Shown: positions 27,867 to 38,601, counted from the stretch's first letter. The stretch is 64,000 nt of DNA from Enhydrobacter aerosaccus (GCA_903832005.1 CAIKZO010000097.1:1-64000); one strand, 5' to 3'. The notes: generated by a model not told the origin, from the letters alone. Numbers and translations: made by a program.

Positions 27867-29341
27867 GCTTCCTCGTCGAAGGCTCGCCCGGCGCGCTCGT
27901 GATCGTGGCGTTGATCGTCGGGTTGTCTTTGGCGCTGGCCTTCGAGTTCGCGAACGGCTTCCACGACACCGCCAATGCGGTGGCAACCGTGATCTACACG
28001 CATTCCCTCACCTCGACCCAGGCCGTGATCTGGGCAGCGTCCTGGAACTTCGTGGGCGTGATGGTCTCCTCCGGCGCCGTGGCCTTCGGCATCATCGAGC
28101 TGCTGCCGGTCGAGCTCGTCCTCGATGTCGGCGCCTCCGCCGGCTTCGCGATGATCTTCTCGCTGCTGCTGTCGGCCATCCTCTGGAATGTCGGCACCTG
28201 GTATCTCGGCCTGCCGGCGTCGAGTTCGCATACGCTGATCGGCTCTATCGTGGGCGTCGGCATGATGAACGCCTGGATCAACGGCGACGGCTTCGGCGAA
28301 GGGGTGAACTGGGGCAAGCTCAACGAGACGATGCTGGCGCTGCTCGTTTCGCCGGTCATCGGCTTCGTTGCCGCCGCGGCCCTGTTGTTGCTGGCAAAGG
28401 CGCTGATCCGCAATCCCGCGCTCTATCGGGCGCCCGAAGGCAAGGCGCCGCCGCCGCCGTGGATCCGCACGATCCTCGTGCTCACCTGCACCGGCGTCAG
28501 CTTCGCCCACGGCTCCAACGACGGACAGAAGGGCATGGGCCTGATCATGCTGGTGCTGATCGGCCTGCTGCCCACGACCTACGCGCTGCGGCTGACGACG
28601 CCGCCCGAGAGCCTCCAGGAAATCCTGGTCGCCGCGCAGGCGGCCCAGCCGGTGTGGGACAAGGCGCCGTCGCCGGTGACGCTCGACAGTCCGATCGCCG
28701 ACGCGGCGATCTCGCGCTTCCTCACCACCGGCACGCTGGAGCCGATCACCCTGCCGTCGCTCGCCTTCAAGAACGCGCGCATCATCACGGCGATGGCGCG
28801 CTTCAAGTCGATCGGCGAGATGACGACGGGCCAGCGCTCACGGCTGCGGCGAGACGTCTATCTGGTCGACAGCGGCATCGCCAAGCTGCGCAAGACCGGC
28901 GCCGTGAGCGGCAACGATGCCTTGCTGTTGAAGGGTCTCTACGATTCGCTGCAGCTCCTGACCGACTACATTCCGCTCTGGGTGAAGATTGCGGTCGCCG
29001 TGGCGCTCGGCCTCGGCACGACGGTGGGCTGGAAGCGTATCGTGGTGACGATCGGCGAGAAGATCGGCAAGTCGCACCTCACCTATGCCCAGGGAGCATC
29101 AGCCGAGCTGGTGGCCATGGCGACCGTGGGCGCCGCCGGCCTCATCGGTGTGCCGGTCAGCACGACGCATGTACTCTCCTCGGGCGTGGCGGGGGCGATG
29201 TTCGCCAATCACTCCGGCCTGCAGAAGGCCACCATGCGCAACATCCTGCTGGCCTGGGTGCTGACCGTGCCGGCCTGCATGCTGTTGGGCTCGCTGCTGT
29301 TCGCCGCCAGCCTGTTCGTGTTCCTGCGCCTGCTTGGCTAG
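27863..29341 (+). CDS. PiT-family inorganic phosphate transporter
   Basis: 492 residues, about ten to twelve transmembrane helices. Both PiT signature repeats are present: FEFANGFHDTANAVAT near the N terminus and FAHGSNDGQKGMGL in the middle, with a long hydrophilic loop between the two halves. A low-affinity, ion-coupled phosphate importer. The start is a GTG overlapping the carbamoylase stop. No PhoU-like gene precedes it, which is unusual, since many PiT genes have one. Confidence 0.9.
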   Translation: MSFLVEGSPGALVIVALIVGLSLALAFEFANGFHDTANAVATVIYTHSLTSTQAVIWAASWNFVGVMVSSGAVAFGIIELLPVELVLDVGASAGFAMIFSLLLSAILWNVGTWYLGLPASSSHTLIGSIVGVGMMNAWINGDGFGEGVNWGKLNETMLALLVSPVIGFVAAAALLLLAKALIRNPALYRAPEGKAPPPPWIRTILVLTCTGVSFAHGSNDGQKGMGLIMLVLIGLLPTTYALRLTTPPESLQEILVAAQAAQPVWDKAPSPVTLDSPIADAAISRFLTTGTLEPITLPSLAFKNARIITAMARFKSIGEMTTGQRSRLRRDVYLVDSGIAKLRKTGAVSGNDALLLKGLYDSLQLLTDYIPLWVKIAVAVALGLGTTVGWKRIVVTIGEKIGKSHLTYAQGASAELVAMATVGAAGLIGVPVSTTHVLSSGVAGAMFANHSGLQKATMRNILLAWVLTVPACMLLGSLLFAASLFVFLRLLG

Positions 29342-29342
29342 C

Positions 29343-29795
29343 TCAGCCGAACTTGCCGTAGCTGCGCTCGGGCGTGCCGCGGTTCAGCGACAGGTGTGTG
29401 TGCGTGGCGATGAACGGATCGCCGATCTTGAGGCGGCCGAGGCCCACGGTGGCGCGACCGCCGCGGTCGAACGGGTCGCCGTTGGGATGGAAGCCGTCGG
29501 AGGTCCACACGCCCATGCCGATCGCGGTCAGCCGGTCGGCCGAGACGATCGCCTCGACCGTGTCTGTTTTGACCTGGAAGTTGCGGATGGTGCCCCAGAC
29601 GTTGCGCCACTGCTTCTCTTCCGTGAGGCGCTGGCCGTGCATGAAGTCGGTGAAGGTGCCGAAGGCGATCAGGTCGTCGGCGAAGATCGCGCGGGCGCCT
29701 TCGTAGTCGATGGCCTGGCAGAATTTCGACAGCGCGTCGAACCAGGCGCGCGTTGCCTTGATGTCGTCGGGGGTCGGAGTCGTGCGGAGATTCAT
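29343..29795 (-). CDS. NTF2-like/SnoaL-fold protein (DUF4440-type)
   Basis: 150 residues. The pattern ARAIFADDLIAFGTF followed by RNVWGTIRNFQVKTDTVEAIV and LTAIGMGVWTSDGF fits the cone-shaped NTF2-like fold used by many small hydrolases, isomerases and binding proteins. No secretion signal. It converges on the PiT transporter with 1 bp between stops and lies 9 bp after the S49 protease gene. Function unknown. Confidence 0.7.
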   Translation of the reverse strand: MNLRTTPTPDDIKATRAWFDALSKFCQAIDYEGARAIFADDLIAFGTFTDFMHGQRLTEEKQWRNVWGTIRNFQVKTDTVEAIVSADRLTAIGMGVWTSDGFHPNGDPFDRGGRATVGLGRLKIGDPFIATHTHLSLNRGTPERSYGKFG

Positions 29796-29804
29796 CGGGT
29801 CGTC

Positions 29805-30647
29805 CTAAAGTCCAAAGCGTTGCCAGTGTGCGCGCTCTTCGAGCGCCGCCAGGGTCGAGGGACCGATCATATCGAAGCCCGAACCCAAATTGGATCCCAG
29901 CCCGAAGCGCGCGAGGAAGCGGCGGCGGGGCGTGACCACGGGCAGATGCACCTTGGTACCGAAGCGTTGCTGCAGGAACGCGCGCAGTTCGCCGAGACTG
30001 TCGACCAGTCCCAGTTCCAGGCCGCGCTGGCCGGTCCAGAACTCGCCGGTGAACAGCAGGCTGTCGGCGCCTTTCAGACGCGTGCCGCGGCGCTCGCGCA
30101 CCCAGCCCTTGAAGCCGTCGTGGATTTCCGACTGCAGCCGCTTCAGCCGCTCGACGTCCTCGGTCTTCTCGGGCTGGAACGGATCGAGCATCGACTTGCT
30201 CTCGCCCGAAGTGTGGACCCTCCGCTCGATGCCGTGGCGCGCGATCAGCTCGTGAAAGCCGAAGCCCGAGGAGACCACGCCGATCGAGCCCACGATCGAA
30301 GCAGGATCGGCCACGATCTCGTCGGCGGCGCAGGCGAGCCAATAGCCGCCCGACGCCGCGACGTCCTCGACGAAAGCGATCACCGGCAGCTTGTTCTCTT
30401 CGGCCAGCAGGCGGATGCGTTGCGCGATCAGCGCCGACTGCACGGGCGAGCCGCCCGGCGAGTTGATCGAGAGCGCGACTGCCTTGGCGCCGCGCGTCTT
30501 GAACGCCTTGGCGAGCAGCGGCGCTACTGTCTCGATCGAGAGGCCGCGCCCGCCCAACAGGCCACCCCCGGCGGCAATGACGCCGGAAAGGCGGACCACC
30601 GGCACGACCGGTCCGCGACGAAAACGATTCCTGATCCAATTGAACAT
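29805..30647 (-). CDS. S49-family peptidase (SohB/SppA-like)
   Basis: 280 residues. The Ser nucleophile is Ser99 (EDVAASGGYW) and the general-base Lys is Lys151 (SGESKSML), the Ser-Lys dyad of signal peptide peptidase A/SohB proteins. A short basic N terminus precedes the fold, with only a weak hydrophobic stretch, so membrane attachment is uncertain. The ATG at 30647 was chosen because the conserved VPVVRLSGVI strand follows within 20 residues. It lies 25 bp after the TrmN6-like gene, as in many alphaproteobacteria. Confidence 0.88.
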   Translation of the reverse strand: MFNWIRNRFRRGPVVPVVRLSGVIAAGGGLLGGRGLSIETVAPLLAKAFKTRGAKAVALSINSPGGSPVQSALIAQRIRLLAEENKLPVIAFVEDVAASGGYWLACAADEIVADPASIVGSIGVVSSGFGFHELIARHGIERRVHTSGESKSMLDPFQPEKTEDVERLKRLQSEIHDGFKGWVRERRGTRLKGADSLLFTGEFWTGQRGLELGLVDSLGELRAFLQQRFGTKVHLPVVTPRRRFLARFGLGSNLGSGFDMIGPSTLAALEERAHWQRFGL

Positions 30648-30672
30648 GACGGGCACTGTCGCGGCGACGGCG

Positions 30673-31398
30673 TTAGAAGGCAAGCGACGCGGCGTGGCGC
30701 AGGATCGCCTCGGCCGCCTCGGTATAGCCACCTTCGGCTCGATGCAGCACGAGCGGCGACGCCTCGCGCAGAATCTTCGTCGGCGCGCGCCGTGCCTGCA
30801 CGATCACGCGGGCGGCAGGCGGTAGCGTCTTTGTCACAATGTCGCCGAAGCCCAGCCGGACCAGATGATCGACGATCTCTCTCAGCCGGTCGCTGCGATG
30901 GATAATCGTCAGGCTGCCTGCAGGTTTGACGGCCCCCGTCGCCACGGCGAGCCAGCGTGCGAGATCGGCGCTCGATTCGACGGTCGCCAGGGCCTTGGAA
31001 GGATTGGGCGAAGGATCGGCGACCGCAGCCGCGAGGTACGGTGGGTTGGTGGCGACGTGATCGAACAGGCCGAGGTTTTCCGGCAGCGGTCGCGCAAGAT
31101 CGTGCTCAATCGTTCGTACACGGCCTTCGACGCCGTTCAGAATAGCATTGCGTTCGGCGGTCAATTGCAGTGGTGACTGCAATTCTACTCCGATCACGCT
31201 GCAGCCCGGAATTCTCGCGGTAAGACAAAGACCTACGGCCCCAACGCCCGCCCCGAGATCGAGCACGCGGTCTTCTGGACCGGCATCGATGGCCGCGGCC
31301 AGCAGGACCGCATCCACGGCCACGCGATAGCCCCGGCTCGGCTGCAGCAGGCGCACGCGGCCGCCCAGCAAGGCATCTTCGGTCAGGGCCATTTCCAT
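30673..31398 (-). CDS. tRNA1(Val) adenine-37 N6-methyltransferase-like
   Basis: 241 residues. SAM-binding motif I is VLDLGAGVGAVGLCLTARI, and the catalytic NPPY motif of amino-methyltransferases is in DHVATNPPYLAA. Start region LLGGRVRLLQPSRGYRVAVDAVLLA is diagnostic for the TrmN6/YfiC group. ATG codons at 31398 and 31392 are both possible. Divergent from the polyprenyl synthase gene, a conserved alphaproteobacterial arrangement. Confidence 0.85.
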   Translation of the reverse strand: MEMALTEDALLGGRVRLLQPSRGYRVAVDAVLLAAAIDAGPEDRVLDLGAGVGAVGLCLTARIPGCSVIGVELQSPLQLTAERNAILNGVEGRVRTIEHDLARPLPENLGLFDHVATNPPYLAAAVADPSPNPSKALATVESSADLARWLAVATGAVKPAGSLTIIHRSDRLREIVDHLVRLGFGDIVTKTLPPAARVIVQARRAPTKILREASPLVLHRAEGGYTEAAEAILRHAASLAF

Positions 31399-31471
31399 GC
31401 TAATCGTTCGCAGTCCTTTCACGACATTCTGTCGCAACCCGCAGGCATCCGGAGAGACTATCTTTTAGAAC

Positions 31472-32491
31472 ATGGCAACCGTCGTCTCCCTCGAAGGCAA
31501 GCGCAAGGCTCCCAGCCTGGATCCCCTGCTGTCGCTCTGCGCCGACGACATGGCGCGGGTCGATCGCGAAATCCTGGCGCGCATGCGCTCGCCGGTGGCG
31601 CTGATCCCGGAGCTGGCCAATCATCTTGTCGGCGCCGGCGGCAAGCGCATGCGGCCGCTGCTGACGGTCGCCGCGGCACGGCTCTGCGGGTACGCGGCCG
31701 ACGACGACCGCCACATCAGGCTTGCGACCTGCGTCGAGTTCATCCATTCCGCCACCTTGCTGCACGACGATGTGGTCGATGTGAGCGAGCTGCGCCGCGG
31801 CAAGCCCACCGCCAACACCGTATGGGGCGACAAGGCCTCGGTGCTGGTCGGCGACTTCCTGTTCACGCGCTCCTTCGAGCTGATGGTCGATGTCGGCTCG
31901 CTCGACATCCTGGGTGTGCTGAGCCGCGCCTCCTCGACCATCGCCGAGGGCGAGGTGCTGCAGCTCGTGACGCAACGCGACATCAGCACGCCGGAAGCAA
32001 CCTATCTCGAGGTCATCAAGGCCAAGACCGCGAAGCTCTTCGCCGCCGCCGCCGAAGTGGGCGCGATGGTGGCCGGCCGCAACGGCCCCGAGCGGGTGGC
32101 GCTCGAGAGCTTCGGCATGAACCTCGGCATCGCGTTCCAACTGGTCGACGACGCGCTCGACTATTCCGGCCGCGAGGCCCAGCTCGGCAAGACCGTGGGC
32201 GATGACTTCCGCGAGGGCAAGATCACCCTGCCGGTCATCCTGGCCTTCCTGCGTGGCGGCGCGGTCGACCGCGAATTCTGGAAGCGCACGTTGCAGAAGC
32301 TCGAGCAGCGGCCCGAGGACATGGCGCAGGCGCAGAGCCTGATCGAGCGTCACAATGCGCTGGCCGATACGCTGGAGCGCGCCCGTCACTACGGCGCCAT
32401 GGCGCGCGACGCGCTCGGCCTGTTCGGCGACACGCCGCTCAAGGCCGCGATGCTCGAGGCTGTGGACTTCGCCATCGACCGGGCGCACTAA
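31472..32491 (+). CDS. ispB: Polyprenyl (octaprenyl/decaprenyl) diphosphate synthase
   Basis: 339 residues. First Asp-rich motif DDVVD (99-103) with RRGKPTANT, and second Asp-rich motif LVDDALDY. These bind the magnesium-diphosphate substrates. It makes the long isoprenoid side chain of ubiquinone. The residues before the first Asp motif are small, consistent with long-chain products; exact chain length cannot be read. It starts 73 bp from the divergent methyltransferase. Confidence 0.9.
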   Translation: MATVVSLEGKRKAPSLDPLLSLCADDMARVDREILARMRSPVALIPELANHLVGAGGKRMRPLLTVAAARLCGYAADDDRHIRLATCVEFIHSATLLHDDVVDVSELRRGKPTANTVWGDKASVLVGDFLFTRSFELMVDVGSLDILGVLSRASSTIAEGEVLQLVTQRDISTPEATYLEVIKAKTAKLFAAAAEVGAMVAGRNGPERVALESFGMNLGIAFQLVDDALDYSGREAQLGKTVGDDFREGKITLPVILAFLRGGAVDREFWKRTLQKLEQRPEDMAQAQSLIERHNALADTLERARHYGAMARDALGLFGDTPLKAAMLEAVDFAIDRAH

Positions 32492-32503
32492 TTCCGGCCA
32501 GAA

Positions 32504-34000
<1,497 letters not shown>

Positions 34001-34063
34001 ACAGCCCAAATGCGCAGTTCCTGATTGCTGACCGGGGGCGTGGCGACTAGGTTCTGCCCCGCC

Positions 34064-34816
34064 ATGAAAAACCCCGCCAATCCTGTCTATTGCGGCATCG
34101 ACACGACGGAGCTCGAAGGCGCCGCCCGGCTGATCCAATCCATCGCCGGGGCGCCGAAACCGGCCGTCGGCGGCATCAAGCTGGGGCTGGAATTCTTCCT
34201 GGCCCATGGTGCGCCGGGCATCCGCTACGCCTTCCCGCAGCCGGTCCGCGCGACCGGCGTGGGTTTCTTCCTCGACCTCAAGCTGCACGACATTCCCAAC
34301 ACCGTGGCGGGCGGCATCCGCGCCGTGGCCGATCTCGCGCCGACCTACATCACCATCCATGCCAGCGGCGGTCGCGACATGCTGAAGGCCGCCGTCGACG
34401 AGGCGGGCGTGCAGGCCGCGAAGTTGAACGTGCCGCGCGCCAAGCTGCTGGGCGTCACGGTGCTGACCTCGCTCGACAAGTCGGACCTCGTGGCGACCGG
34501 CGTGAACGATGAGCCTTCGGATCAGGTGCTGCGGCTGGCCTCGCTGGCACGCGCCGCCGGCCTCGATGGCTGCATCTGCTCGCCGCACGAGATCGCCGCG
34601 CTGCGCAAGGAATGCGGGTCCGACTTCGTGCTGATGGTGCCGGGCATCCGCCCCGTCGGTAGCGCCAGCAACGACCAGAAGCGCGCGATGACGCCGCGCC
34701 AGGCGGTCGATCTCGGCGCCACGCATCTCGTCGTCGGCCGGCCGATCTATCAAGCGGCCAGCCCGCGCGGTGCCGCCGAAGCCATCGCACGCGAGGCCGG
34801 CGTCAACGACCTATGA
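34064..34816 (+). CDS. pyrF: Orotidine 5'-phosphate decarboxylase
   Basis: 250 residues. The catalytic Asp-Lys-x-x-Asp array is in DLKLHDIPNT (Asp71, Lys73, Asp76), and the phosphate-binding VPGIRP segment is near the C terminus. Final step of UMP synthesis. The ATG at 34064 is preferred over an earlier in-frame start at 34025. It overlaps trpF by 4 bp (ATGA), a linkage common in alphaproteobacteria. Confidence 0.95.
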   Translation: MKNPANPVYCGIDTTELEGAARLIQSIAGAPKPAVGGIKLGLEFFLAHGAPGIRYAFPQPVRATGVGFFLDLKLHDIPNTVAGGIRAVADLAPTYITIHASGGRDMLKAAVDEAGVQAAKLNVPRAKLLGVTVLTSLDKSDLVATGVNDEPSDQVLRLASLARAAGLDGCICSPHEIAALRKECGSDFVLMVPGIRPVGSASNDQKRAMTPRQAVDLGATHLVVGRPIYQAASPRGAAEAIAREAGVNDL

Positions 34817-35460
34817 CCCTTCCGGCTCAAGTCGAGGCCAAGATCTGTGGCCTCTCGACGCCGGAGACGGTCGATGCCGCCGTGCGCTTCGGTGCGCGGT
34901 GGGTGGGGTTCGTGACCTATCCGAAGTCGCCGCGTCATATCTCGACCGACACCTTGAAGATGTTGGGCGCGCGCGTGCCACTGTCCGTCGGCAAGGTCGG
35001 CCTGTTCGTCGATGCTTCCGACGCCTTGATCGACGAGCGTGTCGCGGCCGGTGAACTCGACATGCTGCAACTGCATGGCAACGAAACGCCCGAGCGCGTG
35101 GCTGATCTGCGCGAGCGGCTTTGCCTTCCCGTGATGAAGGCGATCAAGGTCGCGGCGCCCGAGGACGTCGAGCGCGGCGTTGCGGCGTACGCCGATGTCG
35201 CCGACCGGCTGATGTTCGATGCGGCCGAGGGCACCTTGCCCGGCGGCAATGCCAAGGCCTTCGACTGGACGATCCTGTCGGGCCGCACCATTCCCTTGCC
35301 GTGGTTCCTCGCGGGCGGTCTCACGCCCGAGAATGTCGCCGAGGCCGTGCGCGTGACCGGCGCGCGCGCCGTCGACGTTTCCTCTGGTGTGGAGGCGACG
35401 CGCGGTGTGAAATCGATCGACCGAATTCAGGCCTTCCTCGAACGAGTGAAGGCACTCTAA
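34813..35460 (+). CDS. trpF: Phosphoribosylanthranilate isomerase
   Basis: 215 residues. The N-terminal KICGLSTPETVDAAV strand carries the catalytic Cys, the C-terminal half has the general-acid Asp in RLMFDAAEG, and the phosphate-binding glycines are in LAGGLTPENV. Third step from chorismate to tryptophan. Coupled to pyrF and 9 bp upstream of the ridA-like gene. Confidence 0.95.
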   Translation: MTLPAQVEAKICGLSTPETVDAAVRFGARWVGFVTYPKSPRHISTDTLKMLGARVPLSVGKVGLFVDASDALIDERVAAGELDMLQLHGNETPERVADLRERLCLPVMKAIKVAAPEDVERGVAAYADVADRLMFDAAEGTLPGGNAKAFDWTILSGRTIPLPWFLAGGLTPENVAEAVRVTGARAVDVSSGVEATRGVKSIDRIQAFLERVKAL

Positions 35461-35469
35461 GGAGATGAC

Positions 35470-36060
35470 ATGAACACCGAAGCGCGGCTCCAGGAACTGG
35501 GCATCGAGTTGCCTGAGACGACGTCCCCGATGGCCAACTATGTGAATGCGGTGCGTACCGGCAACCTGCTCTATCTCGCGGGCAAGGGCCCGGGCCTGCC
35601 GGGCAAGCCGCTGCCGGTCGGCAAGGTCGGGCGCGACTTCTCGATCGAGCAGGGCTATCGCCTGGCGCGTGATACGGGCCTCAACCTGATCTCGGTGATG
35701 AAGGCCGAGCTGGGCGACCTCGACAAGGTCGTGCGTATCGTCAAGGTGCTGGGCATGGTCAACGCCACCTCCGAATACGGCCATCAGCCCGAGATCATCA
35801 ACGGCTGCTCCGACCTGTTCGTCGAGGTGTTCGGCGATCGCGGCAAGCATGCCCGTTCGGCAGTCGGCATGGGCTCGCTGCCGCGCGGCATCCCGGTCGA
35901 GATCGAGGTGATCGTCGAGGTGGCCCCTGTCGAAGTGCCCCGCGTCGTCGCCGCTGCTGCCAAGCCTGTCGCCAAGGCCCCGACTCCGATCAAGAAGATC
36001 GCGGTCAAGAAGGCGGCTCCCAAGGCCAAGGTGAAGGCCGCCAAGAAGAAGAAACGGTAA
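35470..36060 (+). CDS. RidA-family protein with a Lys/Ala/Pro-rich C-terminal tail
   Basis: 196 residues. Residues 1-150 form a YjgF/YER057c/RidA domain (VRTGNLLYLAGKGP, LNLISVMKAELGDLDKVVRIVKVLG, HARSAVGMGSLPRGIPVEIE). The conserved Arg of deaminating RidA enzymes is not clearly placed, and the VGMGSLPRG region resembles the larger RidA subfamilies. After about residue 152 comes a tail of roughly 45 residues, almost only Lys, Ala, Pro and Val, like histone H1 or AlgP tails. It sits between trpF and trpB with 9-bp and 3-bp gaps, so it must be co-transcribed. RidA proteins hydrolyse 2-aminoacrylate, which PLP enzymes such as tryptophan synthase can release. Confidence 0.88.
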   Translation: MNTEARLQELGIELPETTSPMANYVNAVRTGNLLYLAGKGPGLPGKPLPVGKVGRDFSIEQGYRLARDTGLNLISVMKAELGDLDKVVRIVKVLGMVNATSEYGHQPEIINGCSDLFVEVFGDRGKHARSAVGMGSLPRGIPVEIEVIVEVAPVEVPRVVAAAAKPVAKAPTPIKKIAVKKAAPKAKVKAAKKKKR

Positions 36061-36063
36061 GCC

Positions 36064-37278
36064 ATGGCCCAGGCACCCAACAGCTTCCGCTCCGGCCCCG
36101 ACGACCGCGGGCATTTCGGCATTTTCGGCGGCCGCTATGTCGCCGAGACGTTGATGCCGTTGATCCTCGAACTGGAGAAGGCCTACAACGAGGCCAAGGT
36201 CGATCCGGCCTTCGTAGGCGAGTTGAAGTCGCTGGCGACGCATTATGCCGGCCGGCCGAGCCCGCTCTATCACGCGGCGCGGCTCACCAAGAAGCTGGGT
36301 GGCGCCAAGATCTACCTCAAGCGCGAGGAGCTGAACCACACCGGCTCGCACAAGATCAACAACGTGCTGGGTCAGGTGCTGCTCGCCAAGCGCATGGGCA
36401 AGACGCGCGTGATCGCCGAGACCGGCGCCGGCCAGCATGGCGTGGCGACGGCAACGGCCTGCGCACTGTTCGATCTTCCCTGCGTCGTGTTCATGGGCGC
36501 GACGGACGTCGATCGCCAAGCGCCCAACGTGGCGCGCATGAACATGCTGGGCGCCGAAGTGCGGCCGGTGAAGGCGGGCGCCGCGACGCTCAAGGACGCG
36601 ATGAACGAGGCGATGCGCGACTGGGTCGCGACCTGCGAGACGACATTCTACTGCATCGGCACGGTCGCGGGTCCGCATCCCTATCCCGAGATGGTGCGCG
36701 ACTTCCAATGCGTGATCGGCGAGGAGACTCGCGCGCAGATGATGGAAGCCGAGGGACGCCTGCCCGACACGCTGGTCGCCTGCATCGGCGGCGGCTCGAA
36801 TGCGATGGGCCTGTTCCATCCCTTCCTCGACGATCCGACGGTGCGCATCATCGGTGTCGAAGCGGCGGGTAAAGGTGTCGAGACAGGTCTGCATGCCGCC
36901 TCGCTGACCGGCGGCCGTCCCGGCGTGCTGCACGGCAACCGCACCTATCTGCTGCAGGACAAGGAAGGCCAGATCACCGAGGCGCATTCGATCTCGGCCG
37001 GCCTCGACTATCCCGGCATTGGCCCAGAGCATTCGTGGCTCAAGGAGAAAGGCCGCGTCGAATACGTCTCCGCGACGGACGACGAGGCGCTCGCGGCATT
37101 CCAGGTTCTCTGCAAGCTCGAGGGAATCATTCCCGCGCTCGAGTCGTCGCATGCGCTCGCCTATGTCGAGAAGCTGGCGCCGACCTTGCCCAAGGACAAT
37201 CTGCTGGTCGTGAACCTGTCCGGTCGCGGCGACAAGGATGTGCCGCAGGTCGCGGCGATGCTGGGGATCAAAGCCTAG
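36064..37278 (+). CDS. trpB: Tryptophan synthase beta chain
   Basis: 404 residues. PLP Lys97 lies in [10 protein letters not shown], the phosphate-binding loop is GGGSNAMG, and [13 protein letters not shown] follows the cofactor site. It condenses indole and serine. Directly followed by trpA (stop 37278, start 37279). Normal family length, so it is the TrpB1 type. Confidence 0.96.
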   Translation: MAQAPNSFRSGPDDRGHFGIFGGRYVAETLMPLILELEKAYNEAKVDPAFVGELKSLATHYAGRPSPLYHAARLTKKLGGAKIYLKREELNHTGSHKINNVLGQVLLAKRMGKTRVIAETGAGQHGVATATACALFDLPCVVFMGATDVDRQAPNVARMNMLGAEVRPVKAGAATLKDAMNEAMRDWVATCETTFYCIGTVAGPHPYPEMVRDFQCVIGEETRAQMMEAEGRLPDTLVACIGGGSNAMGLFHPFLDDPTVRIIGVEAAGKGVETGLHAASLTGGRPGVLHGNRTYLLQDKEGQITEAHSISAGLDYPGIGPEHSWLKEKGRVEYVSATDDEALAAFQVLCKLEGIIPALESSHALAYVEKLAPTLPKDNLLVVNLSGRGDKDVPQVAAMLGIKA

Positions 37279-38112
37279 ATGAGTCGTATCACCAAACGCT
37301 TCGCCGACCTCAAGGCCGCCAAGCGCGCCGGTCTCGTCACCTATTTCATGGCGGGCGATCCCGACATCGAGACGAGCTACCAGATCTTGAAGGGCCTGCC
37401 GGGTGCCGGCGCCGACGTGATCGAACTCGGCATGCCGTTCACCGATCCGATGGCCGACGGCCCGTCGATCCAGCTCGCCGGTCAGCGCGCGCTCAAGGTC
37501 GGCACGACGCTCGACCAGATCTTCGCGATGGTGCGTCGCTTCCGCAGCGAGGCCGGTGACAACGACACGCCGATCATCCTCATGGGCTACTACAATCTCG
37601 TCTATCAGCGCGGCACCGAGAAGTTCTGCAAGGATGCCGCCGCCGCCGGCGTCGATGGCTTCATTCTGGTCGATCTGCCACCGGAAGAGGCCGATGAGCT
37701 GAAGCCTTATGCGACCGCTGCCGGCATCGACACGGTGCTGCTCACGGCGCCCACGACCGACGACGTACGCCTGCCGGCCGTGCTGAAGTATTCGGCCGGC
37801 TTCGTCTATTTCGTCTCGGTGCTCGGCATCACCGGCATGGCCTCGGCCACCGAAGACTCGGTACGCACGCACGTAGAACGTATCCGTCGCCATACCAAGC
37901 TGCCGATCGCGGTTGGCTTCGGAATCAAAACGCCGGAGCAGGCCACCGCGGTTGCGCGTCATGCCGACGCATCGGTCGTTGGCACCGCGATCGTCGATCG
38001 CGTGAAGGCAGGTCTCGATGCGAACGGCAAGGCGACACCATCGCTGGTGCCGAATGTCCTCGCATACATCAAGACTCTTGCGGACGGTGTGCGCAGCGTG
38101 CGCAAGGACTGA
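37279..38112 (+). CDS. trpA: Tryptophan synthase alpha chain
   Basis: 277 residues. The catalytic pair is Glu49 and Asp60 (IELGMPFTDPMADGPSIQ), as in E. coli numbering. It cleaves indole-3-glycerol phosphate and passes indole to TrpB. Begins on the base after the trpB stop. A 9-bp-arm hairpin follows at 38132-38158. Confidence 0.96.
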   Translation: MSRITKRFADLKAAKRAGLVTYFMAGDPDIETSYQILKGLPGAGADVIELGMPFTDPMADGPSIQLAGQRALKVGTTLDQIFAMVRRFRSEAGDNDTPIILMGYYNLVYQRGTEKFCKDAAAAGVDGFILVDLPPEEADELKPYATAAGIDTVLLTAPTTDDVRLPAVLKYSAGFVYFVSVLGITGMASATEDSVRTHVERIRRHTKLPIAVGFGIKTPEQATAVARHADASVVGTAIVDRVKAGLDANGKATPSLVPNVLAYIKTLADGVRSVRKD

Positions 38113-38131
38113 ATCACTCCGTGAAGAATCG

Positions 38132-38158
38132 GAGACAATGCCGCCCGGCCATTGTCTC
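38132..38158 (+). terminator. Hairpin downstream of trpA
   Basis: GAGACAATG (38132-38140) and CATTGTCTC (38150-38158) are perfect 9-bp arms around a 9-nt GC-rich loop. It lies 19 bp after the trpA stop. There is no T-run after it, so it may slow or stabilise the 3' end rather than be a classical intrinsic terminator. Confidence 0.5.
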
Positions 38159-38211
38159 GTCATGATCCCGCGCCTACATGCGCCTCGCCAATGAACAGCG
38201 AGGACGGCGTC

Positions 38212-38601
38212 ATGCAGCACCACTCGATCGAACAGAAGAATCGCCTCCACCGGACCTTCGTCGGCGCGCTCGATCTCCTCGATGCGCTGGGCCGCGAGGC
38301 CGATCGTTGGGAGGAGGAGTGCCTGTCCTACGCGCTGGGCGCGATGGCCTGCGATCTCTATTCCGTGGCCGAGATCGAGCTCGAGGCGTTTGCCCGTCCG
38401 ATCGCCAAGCGTCCGCCGCTCGAAGTGCTGATGCTGAACGCCAAGCCGCAGCGCTTCACCAAGGAGATGCTGCGCCACGGTCTCGACTTCGTGTTGAACA
38501 AGGCAGCCCACCCCGAGTCCGACGCGGTGATGCCCGCCGTCGTCGCCGCCGGTCAGCTCGACTTGTCGGCCTCGTCGTCGAACATCAGGTCGGCCACGTA
38601 G
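38212..38601 (+). CDS. Small hypothetical protein
   Basis: 129 residues, mostly helical, acidic N-terminal half (DALGREADRWEEECLSYALGAMACDLYSVAEIELEAF). No recognised family, signal peptide or membrane segment. I chose the ATG at 38212 because GAGGA lies 8 bp upstream; in-frame ATGs at 38191 and further up are possible. The last 49 bp overlap the convergent MBL hydrolase gene, and the last residues (Ser-rich) look like sequence dictated by the antisense gene, so the end may have drifted. Confidence 0.5.
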   Translation: MQHHSIEQKNRLHRTFVGALDLLDALGREADRWEEECLSYALGAMACDLYSVAEIELEAFARPIAKRPPLEVLMLNAKPQRFTKEMLRHGLDFVLNKAAHPESDAVMPAVVAAGQLDLSASSSNIRSAT

